From positions 1 through 6,813 of the forward strand of contig CAYJPM010000045.1 in the NCBI GenBank assembly GCA_964372145.1: a stretch of 6,813 bases of DNA, read 5' to 3'. The position numbers and the translations under genes are program-made. How positions within the stretch are numbered: the stretch's first letter is position 1; every line of letters begins with the position of its first letter. This document shows, piece by piece, positions 1 to 4,833 of the stretch. The notes beneath the pieces were generated by a model. It saw only the letters and a list, made by a program, of their open reading frames with translations. It ran no database searches and had not been told where the DNA came from. This DNA is from CAKOSP01 sp964372145 (GTDB lineage Bacteria > Bacillota_I > Bacilli_A > RF39 > UBA660).

Positions 1-1398
1 ATTTTTGGACCTTATCCAAATGCATATGCCGCTAGAAGAATAGTAAATTTACTTAATAGGATTTATCCATTAAAAAAATGTGAAGGTTCTCCTAAAGATA
101 TTTGTCTTTACTATCATATAGATGAATGTTTAGGTTACTGTAGTAAAAAACTTGATACCGAAAAAGTTCAAAATATGGAAAATGAAATATTATTGTTTTT
201 AAGAGGTAATGACGAAATTATAAAAAATAAAATAATGGAAAGAATAGATTATTATTCAAATCAATTAAATTTTGAAGTTGCATTAGACTTAAAAAATGAA
301 CTTAAATATATTGAAATAATAATGGCTAAACAAAAAGTTGAACTTAATGATTTAGTAAATAGAGATATTATCGGATATTATTATAATAAAGGTATAGTTT
401 GCATACAAATATTATTTGTTAGAAATGGTAAGATAGTCGGAGGAACTAATAATAGTGTATATGTAATAAATGAAATAGAAGATGTAAAATCATCATATAT
501 AATATCATTTTATGATAAACATGAAATTCCAAAAGAAATTTTAATAAATGAAGATGTAAATAATAAAATAATAGGTGAACTATTAAACACTAAAGTTTTA
601 ATCCCAGAAAAAGGAAAAAAGAAAAATTTAGTTGATATGGCAATAAATAATGCCAAAATAAATTTAGAAAACGAAATAGAACTTATAAATAATAAGGAAG
701 AAAGAACTTTAGGAGCTAATAATAGATTAGGTGAATTATTAAACATCCCAATACATAGAATAGATGCATTCGATAATTCTAATTTGTTTGGATCTTATTC
801 AGTAAGTGGAATGGTAGTGTTTGTTAATGGTAAGCCTAATAAAAAAGAATATCGTAAATATAAAATAAGTTTAGATAAAAATGATGACTATAATATGATG
901 AAGGAAGTAGTTTATCGAAGATATTTTAGAACTATCATTGACGAAGAAGAACAACCCAGTTTAATAGTTGTAGATGGCGGTATAAATCAAATTAATGCTG
1001 CAAAAGATGTATTAAATAGCTTGAATTTAAATATAAAAGTAGTAGGATTAAAAAAGGATGATAAACATTCAACTAAAGCTTTAATTGATGGTGATAATTA
1101 CAAAGAAATAGATTTAAGTAATGAAAGAAATGTTTTCTTGTATCTTACTAAGATACAAGATGAAGTGCATAGATTCACTATTAATTATCATAAACAAATT
1201 AGAAGTAAAGGATCAATAGCGAGTATACTAGATAATGTTGAAGGAATAGGTAGTGTAAGAAAAAAAGAATTAATAAAAAAATATGGAAGTGTAAAAAAGA
1301 TATCAGAGGCGCCTCTTGAAGAATTAAATCAAATGCTACCTAATAATACAGCAGAAAAATTAAAAAAATATTTAAGTGAATGGGGTAAAAAATCTTAA
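1..1398 (+). CDS. uvrC: UvrABC excinuclease subunit C (5'-truncated by window edge)
   Basis: UvrC makes both incisions around a bulky DNA lesion after UvrA/UvrB recognition, in the cytoplasm. The frame is open from base 1 and encodes 465 residues; the family is about 590-610 long, so roughly 130 N-terminal residues (the GIY-YIG 3'-incision nuclease) lie outside the window. The first residues, FGPYPNAYAARR, are the conserved stretch just after that domain. Next come four cysteines (C27, C35, C43, C47) spaced like the reported E. coli Fe-S ligands, then a UVR helical hairpin (about 77-106) that binds UvrB. The RNase H-like 5'-incision domain shows D258 (FDNSN), D295/D296 (DDY), D325 (VVDGG) and H390 (HRF), matching the E. 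coli D399/D438/D466/H538 set. The C-terminus (about 405-460) has one clear helix-hairpin-helix (VEGIGSVRKK); the second is degenerate. An ATG at 175 is internal, not the start. Confidence 0.97.
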   Translation: MFGPYPNAYAARRIVNLLNRIYPLKKCEGSPKDICLYYHIDECLGYCSKKLDTEKVQNMENEILLFLRGNDEIIKNKIMERIDYYSNQLNFEVALDLKNELKYIEIIMAKQKVELNDLVNRDIIGYYYNKGIVCIQILFVRNGKIVGGTNNSVYVINEIEDVKSSYIISFYDKHEIPKEILINEDVNNKIIGELLNTKVLIPEKGKKKNLVDMAINNAKINLENEIELINNKEERTLGANNRLGELLNIPIHRIDAFDNSNLFGSYSVSGMVVFVNGKPNKKEYRKYKISLDKNDDYNMMKEVVYRRYFRTIIDEEEQPSLIVVDGGINQINAAKDVLNSLNLNIKVVGLKKDDKHSTKALIDGDNYKEIDLSNERNVFLYLTKIQDEVHRFTINYHKQIRSKGSIASILDNVEGIGSVRKKELIKKYGSVKKISEAPLEELNQMLPNNTAEKLKKYLSEWGKKS

Positions 1399-1430
1399 AC
1401 CGAAAGAAAATATCTTTTGGTTTTTTAATT
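1397..1430 (+). terminator. Rho-independent terminator of uvrC
   Basis: An 11-bp stem (1397-1407 with 1413-1423, including one G-U pair) closes a five-base AAATA loop and is followed by more T residues (1424-1426) and AATT. The 5' arm starts inside the uvrC stop codon TAA. Position and shape fit an intrinsic terminator. The GC content of the stem is low, as is usual in such AT-rich genomes. Confidence 0.8.
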
Positions 1431-1443
1431 ATTATTGTATAAT
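1415..1443 (+). promoter_or_regulatory. Putative sigma-A promoter of the RnfC-like/RnfD-like/CapA operon
   Basis: A perfect -10 box TATAAT lies at 1438-1443, preceded by TG at 1436-1437 (directly adjacent, so not a strict TGn extended -10). With a 17-base spacer the -35 position is TTTTGG (1415-1420), a poor match; TTGGTT at 1417-1422 would give a 15-base spacer. The -35 region lies in the 3' arm of the uvrC terminator. Transcription would start near 1450, leaving a leader of only about 15 bases that begins at the Shine-Dalgarno sequence. The -10 box is clear; the rest is inference. Confidence 0.5.
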
Positions 1444-1450
1444 AAATTAA

Positions 1451-1455
1451 AGGAG
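1451..1455 (+). promoter_or_regulatory. Ribosome binding site fixing the start of the RnfC-like gene
   Basis: AGGAG (within AAAGGAG) sits nine bases before ATG at 1465. This supports the ATG at 1465 over an in-frame TTG at 1435, which overlaps the -10 box and has no Shine-Dalgarno sequence. Confidence 0.8.
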
Positions 1456-1464
1456 AATATTATT

Positions 1465-2589
1465 ATGAAAAAGTTATATAAATTAAATATAGATAATGAG
1501 ATGACATTAAATAAAAATATTCTCAACTTTTTAGATCCTGATTATATATATTTACCTATAGATGATTTTTCATTTTTAGAAGAAAAAGAATATATCTATA
1601 AAAATCAAAATATATTTGAAAAAGATAATATTGATTACAACTCTAGTATAAGTGGTTCATTAGAAACTTTAAGTAAAATAACAATTAATAATGTTGGTTA
1701 TAACGCTATAGTATTAAAAAATGATTTTAAAGAAAAAGAAATTAAATATAAAATAAATGACACTACTGAATATAAAGGGTTAATTGAATTATTAAATAAA
1801 AACATATTATTAAAAAATATTGATAACGAACAAGCAGAAAACATTGTAATTAATGGAATAGAAGACGAACCATACACATATACTGAAAGTTATATATTAA
1901 GAAAAAATATAGATATTATATTTGATACAACAGAAAAATTAAATCAAATATACAAATCCAAAAAAAATTATATTACTATTAAAAATACAGATATTGATAA
2001 TGTAGATAAATATTTATCTTCTATTGGAGCATATCCGTCATTAAATATAGTAGTGTTAGATAATTTATACTTACTCGGAAAAAATGAATTTTTATTAGAA
2101 AAAATAAAACTACAAAACAAAAAAACTATCGTTTTAAAACCTAGTGAAATACTTGAAATAAGAAATTATTTAAAATATGGCACTAATAAAAGTGAAAAAT
2201 ATATTACAATAGTTAATATGATAGATAAAAAAATATTTATAATTAACACAAAAAAATACGTAAAAATAATCGATATTCTGAATAAATTTAAATTAAATAA
2301 AAATGCTACATATATTAAAAATGGTTTAATGAGCGGTATTAAAATAAATCCAGAAACAGAAGTAATAGATGAATCATTTAATAGTTTATATATAGTAGAA
2401 GATTGTAATAATCCAGAATTAGATTGTATTAATTGCGGTAAATGTTCTGCAGTTTGTCCACTTAACAATAATCCTAAAGAATTAATTTTTAAAAAAAATG
2501 AAAAATGTATTGATTGTGCTTTATGTTCATATTTCTGTCCATCGAATATAAATTTAAGAAGTCGTTTAAGAGGTGAAGAAAATGAATAA
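1465..2589 (+). CDS. rnfC: RnfC-like electron-transport protein with two [4Fe-4S] motifs, divergent
   Basis: The predicted protein has 374 residues, against about 430-450 for typical RnfC, the cytosolic subunit that exchanges electrons with NAD(H) in the Rnf complex. The order of domains follows RnfC. An N-terminal barrel-sandwich segment (about 20-90) contains SISGSLETLSKI, like the family's 'vSG.v' turn. A degraded Rossmann-like domain contains NGIEDEPYTYTE (130-141), matching the family's NGaECEPYLTaD. An SLBB-like part (about 245-300) ends in a 'GGPMMG'-like NGLMSGI. The C-terminus carries two clusters: C321-x2-C324-x2-C327-x3-C331-P and C348-x2-C351-x2-C354-x3-C358-P. The usual glycine-rich GxxGxGGAxFP loop before NGxECEP is missing; the region is shorter and reads GLIELLNKNILLKN. 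The ECEP Cys is Asp (D134). NADH/FMN binding is therefore doubtful, while Fe-S electron transfer looks intact. The stop overlaps the start of the next gene by 8 bases. A generic dicluster ferredoxin-like protein is the alternative label. Confidence 0.78.
   Translation: MKKLYKLNIDNEMTLNKNILNFLDPDYIYLPIDDFSFLEEKEYIYKNQNIFEKDNIDYNSSISGSLETLSKITINNVGYNAIVLKNDFKEKEIKYKINDTTEYKGLIELLNKNILLKNIDNEQAENIVINGIEDEPYTYTESYILRKNIDIIFDTTEKLNQIYKSKKNYITIKNTDIDNVDKYLSSIGAYPSLNIVVLDNLYLLGKNEFLLEKIKLQNKKTIVLKPSEILEIRNYLKYGTNKSEKYITIVNMIDKKIFIINTKKYVKIIDILNKFKLNKNATYIKNGLMSGIKINPETEVIDESFNSLYIVEDCNNPELDCINCGKCSAVCPLNNNPKELIFKKNEKCIDCALCSYFCPSNINLRSRLRGEENE
2571..2575 (+). promoter_or_regulatory. Ribosome binding site of the RnfD-like gene, inside the upstream gene
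   Basis: AGGTG (in AAGAGGTG) lies six bases before ATG at 2582. It favours that ATG over the in-frame GTG at 2573, which is part of the Shine-Dalgarno sequence itself. The overlap of start and upstream stop suggests translational coupling. Confidence 0.65.
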
Positions 2590-3457
2590 AATATATATTA
2601 AAAATGATAACAAAATAAATAAATTAGTATATGTTTACATCATTTCAATATTACCTTTAATTTTATATGGACTATATAAAAATGGTATACTACTATATCA
2701 AAATGATTTAATATCATTTATTGAAATATTTAAAATATTAATTTTTATAGGTATACCTACTATAACAATATTAATATTAAATTATATAAAAGACAAAAAA
2801 ATTCATATTGAATTAAATAATCTTTCATGGATTTTTATAAGTATATTTATGCCTGTAAATACAAATATATTAATATATTCATGCTTGATAATATTATTTA
2901 TATTTCTAGACATAAGATTATTAAAAAGCAAAGTTGATTTAAGTTTAGTATTTAAAATTATATTAATACTGATATTATATTTATTAGGAAATTATAGTTA
3001 TTTAAATATAGCAGAAGAAACAATAAGTTATAATTTTAATACATTAGATATATTATTTGGAAGATCCGTAGGAGGAATAGCAAGTACTAGTTTGATTATT
3101 GCTATGCTAAGTTATGTACTACTGTATACTAATACATTTTATAAAAAAAATATTACTATAGTAACCATCAGTACATATTCTGCATTAACTTTAGTTTTAA
3201 GTTTTATTACTAATATAGACTTTACTAATATTGGTGGTATATTCATTGGTGTAATGTTATTAGGAAGTACACTCAAATATACTCCAGCTACAATTAAATC
3301 ACAAATAATATATTCGTTTTCATTAGGAATATTAATAGTATTATTTAATTTTATAAATTATTATGAAAGCTTATTTATAAGTTTATTAATTTTACAATCA
3401 TTAATATATATAAAAGGTAAAATAAGAGGTAGAAAATATGAAAAAAATAATAATTAG
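2582..3457 (+). CDS. rnfD: RnfD-like integral membrane protein, divergent
   Basis: This is a 291-residue, very hydrophobic protein with about 8-9 membrane segments (near 15-31, 50-69, 82-110, 122-141, 165-184, 191-211, 218-231, 240-258 and 262-278). RnfD/NqrB-type proteins are membrane flavoproteins of Na+ or H+ translocating redox complexes, usually 310-350 residues. The match is by pattern. ILPLILYGLYKNG (23-35) resembles the RnfD 'LLPa.iyGiy.fG' segment. LFGRSVGGIASTS (158-170) resembles 'lfGn.pGsiGETS'. GGIFIGVMLLGSTLKYTPAT (about 218-237) resembles 'GGLmlGAfFMATDyvTSPvT', followed by an 'iyg..lGil..lir'-like helix. Losses are evident: GETS is IASTS, ATD is STL, no D-x-[ST]-[SG]-A-T flavinylation-type motif is seen in the 137-157 loop, and the C-terminal MNxxxPxID segment is absent. 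The upstream neighbour is RnfC-like, supporting the call. The gene overlaps the CapA gene by 20 bases. It may be a non-flavinylated relative or a decaying copy. Confidence 0.7.
   Translation: MNKIYIKNDNKINKLVYVYIISILPLILYGLYKNGILLYQNDLISFIEIFKILIFIGIPTITILILNYIKDKKIHIELNNLSWIFISIFMPVNTNILIYSCLIILFIFLDIRLLKSKVDLSLVFKIILILILYLLGNYSYLNIAEETISYNFNTLDILFGRSVGGIASTSLIIAMLSYVLLYTNTFYKKNITIVTISTYSALTLVLSFITNIDFTNIGGIFIGVMLLGSTLKYTPATIKSQIIYSFSLGILIVLFNFINYYESLFISLLILQSLIYIKGKIRGRKYEKNNN
3426..3430 (+). promoter_or_regulatory. Ribosome binding site of the CapA-family gene, inside the RnfD-like gene
   Basis: GAGGT (in AAGAGGT) lies seven bases before ATG at 3438. It is the same AAGAGGT core used seven codons from the end of the preceding gene for the RnfD-like start. 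It lies within coding sequence, so translation is probably coupled. Confidence 0.6.
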
Positions 3458-4712
3458 TTTAATAGTAATATTAATAGTAGGAATTGGAGTATATTATTAC
3501 ATTAATAATGATACAAAAAAAGCTATAGAAAAAGAAGATAATATAGATTATTTAAATGTAATAAATGATAAGAATATTGATGATATTGAATATGATTTTT
3601 TGAAGTACGTAGATGATAATTATGAAAGTGCATTAAAAGATTTAAATGATTTATTATCTGATCAAGAATATAATGAAAATATGTGGTACCAAATAACAGG
3701 ATTTTCATATAAAGTATTAAAAGATTTAGAAAATAATATTAATTTAAATATTGTTGAAGATCAAGATAACACAATAACATTCGTAGGTGATACATCACTA
3801 GCTGATAATTATTTAGTTATGCAAGCTTATAAAGAAAGAAATATAGGATTGGATGGTATTTTATCACCAGAAGTTCAAGATTATATTAATAATAGTAGTG
3901 TACTAATTTTAAATAGTGAATTTGCATTTGGAACAAGTGGTGATCCAATGGCAGGGAAAATATATACTTTTATAGGGGATCCAAGCAATGTAAATATGTA
4001 TCATGAAATGGGCGTTGATTTAGTTACACTAGCAAATAATCATGTATACGATTATGGGACATTAGCCTTTAATGAAACACTAGATACATTTAAAAATGCA
4101 AATATACCATATATTGGAGCAGGTTCAAACATTGAAGAGGCAGCCGAGGCTTATTACTTTGTAGTAAATGGTTATAAAATATCCTTTATAAATGCAAATA
4201 GATCTGAAAAATATATATTGACACCAGGTGCATCTGAAAATTCCGAGGGAGTATTTAGATGTTATGACCCTGAAAATTTAATTCAACGAATAAAAGAAGA
4301 AAAAGAAATAAGTGATATAGTAATTCCAATATTACATTGGGGATTAGAAGCATCACATACAATAGAAGAAGTTTTATTAGAAACAGGTAAGATGTATATA
4401 GATGCTGGAGCTGATGCAATAGTAGGTCATCATGCCCATGTACTACAAGGAATAGAATTTTATAATGATAAACCAATAGTTTACAATATAGGTAATTTTA
4501 TATTTGACGACTATAGTAGAGAACTTGGAATAGTAACATTTGAGGTAAATGATGACATGAGTATGAATTATACATTTTTACCAGCGTTACAAGAAAATAT
4601 ATATACTGATTTTTTATACGGTGAAGAAAAGGAAGTTTGGATCAATAATTTAAATGATTGGTCAATAAATACAACTATGGATATTGATGGTAGTTTTTAT
4701 CCAACAAATTAA
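3438..4712 (+). CDS. CapA-family (PGA_cap) metallophosphatase-like protein, membrane-anchored
   Basis: The protein has 424 residues. An N-terminal membrane anchor (about 4-22, after MKK) is followed by an acidic, probably helical linker (about 25-105), so the catalytic part should face the outside. From about 112 it is a CapA/PgsA-type domain with a calcineurin-like fold: VGDTSLADN (D118), NSEF (159-162, family NlE), ANNHVYDYG (N201, H202, D205), GAGSNIEEA, HWG (H300), GHHAHVLQG (H331, H332, H334) and YNIGNFIFD (family YSLGNFvFD). All expected metal and active-site type residues are present, so it looks functional. CapA relatives act in poly-gamma-glutamate capsule formation or export, but many family members have unknown substrates, and no capB/capC partners are visible here. 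It is the last gene of the operon, starting inside the RnfD-like gene and followed by a strong terminator. A role in capsule is therefore not supported by context; an extracellular hydrolase tied to the envelope is the safer reading. Confidence 0.92.
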   Translation: MKKIIISLIVILIVGIGVYYYINNDTKKAIEKEDNIDYLNVINDKNIDDIEYDFLKYVDDNYESALKDLNDLLSDQEYNENMWYQITGFSYKVLKDLENNINLNIVEDQDNTITFVGDTSLADNYLVMQAYKERNIGLDGILSPEVQDYINNSSVLILNSEFAFGTSGDPMAGKIYTFIGDPSNVNMYHEMGVDLVTLANNHVYDYGTLAFNETLDTFKNANIPYIGAGSNIEEAAEAYYFVVNGYKISFINANRSEKYILTPGASENSEGVFRCYDPENLIQRIKEEKEISDIVIPILHWGLEASHTIEEVLLETGKMYIDAGADAIVGHHAHVLQGIEFYNDKPIVYNIGNFIFDDYSRELGIVTFEVNDDMSMNYTFLPALQENIYTDFLYGEEKEVWINNLNDWSINTTMDIDGSFYPTN

Positions 4713-4716
4713 GAAT

Positions 4717-4750
4717 AACTAGTAAAATCATTGATTTTATTAGTTTTTTT
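4717..4750 (+). terminator. Rho-independent terminator of the RnfC-like/RnfD-like/CapA operon
   Basis: A 13-bp stem (4717-4729 with 4733-4745, one G-U pair at 4722/4740) closes a three-base ATT loop and runs into a T tract (to 4750). It begins five bases after the CapA stop codon. Confidence 0.85.
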
Positions 4751-4758
4751 GTTATAAT
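4731..4758 (+). promoter_or_regulatory. Sigma-A promoter with extended -10 for dnaG-rpoD
   Basis: A perfect extended -10, TGTTATAAT (4750-4758, box 4753-4758), has a -35-like TTGATT at 4731-4736 with a 16-base spacer. The -35 element lies in the loop and 3' arm of the preceding terminator, so terminator and promoter share bases. Transcription would start near 4765, giving a leader of about 70 bases before dnaG. Confidence 0.72.
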
Positions 4759-4761
4759 ACA

Positions 4762-4833
4762 TAAAAATATTGTATTTTTAAAGGAAATTAGCATATTAAA
4801 GGTAAAATATAATATTGAGGAGTAAGTTTAGGT
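4762..4833 (+). other. AT-rich 5' leader of dnaG
   Basis: A perfect 8-bp A/T hairpin (4762-4769 with 4773-4780, loop TTG) sits at the expected transcript start, followed by two purine-rich AAGG and AAAGG motifs with no ATG in reach. The likely dnaG Shine-Dalgarno is GAGGAG at 4817-4822, eleven bases before ATG at 4834, slightly farther than usual. No known riboswitch or leader peptide was recognised. A second TATAAT at 4808-4813 has no convincing -35. Confidence 0.4.

Noticed and set aside
510..746. Minus-strand open frame opposite uvrC
   Set aside because: Shadow of a strongly conserved plus-strand gene, with no ribosome site or recognisable protein.
1435..1464. Upstream TTG start adding ten residues to the RnfC-like protein
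   Set aside because: It overlaps the -10 box, has no Shine-Dalgarno sequence, and ATG at 1465 has a well-placed AGGAG.
2166..2468. Minus-strand open frame with hydrophobic stretches
   Set aside because: Lies opposite the conserved Fe-S coding region; hydrophobicity follows from the AT-rich complement.
2573..2581. GTG start adding three residues to the RnfD-like protein
   Set aside because: This GTG is part of the likely Shine-Dalgarno (AGGTG) for the ATG at 2582.
1465..4712. Capsule (poly-gamma-glutamate) biosynthesis operon
   Set aside because: Only a CapA-family gene is present; no CapB ligase, CapC or CapD homologue is visible, and the neighbours are Rnf-like.
4808..4813. Second TATAAT before dnaG as an additional promoter
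   Set aside because: No -35-like hexamer at a suitable distance; such matches arise easily in AT-rich DNA.
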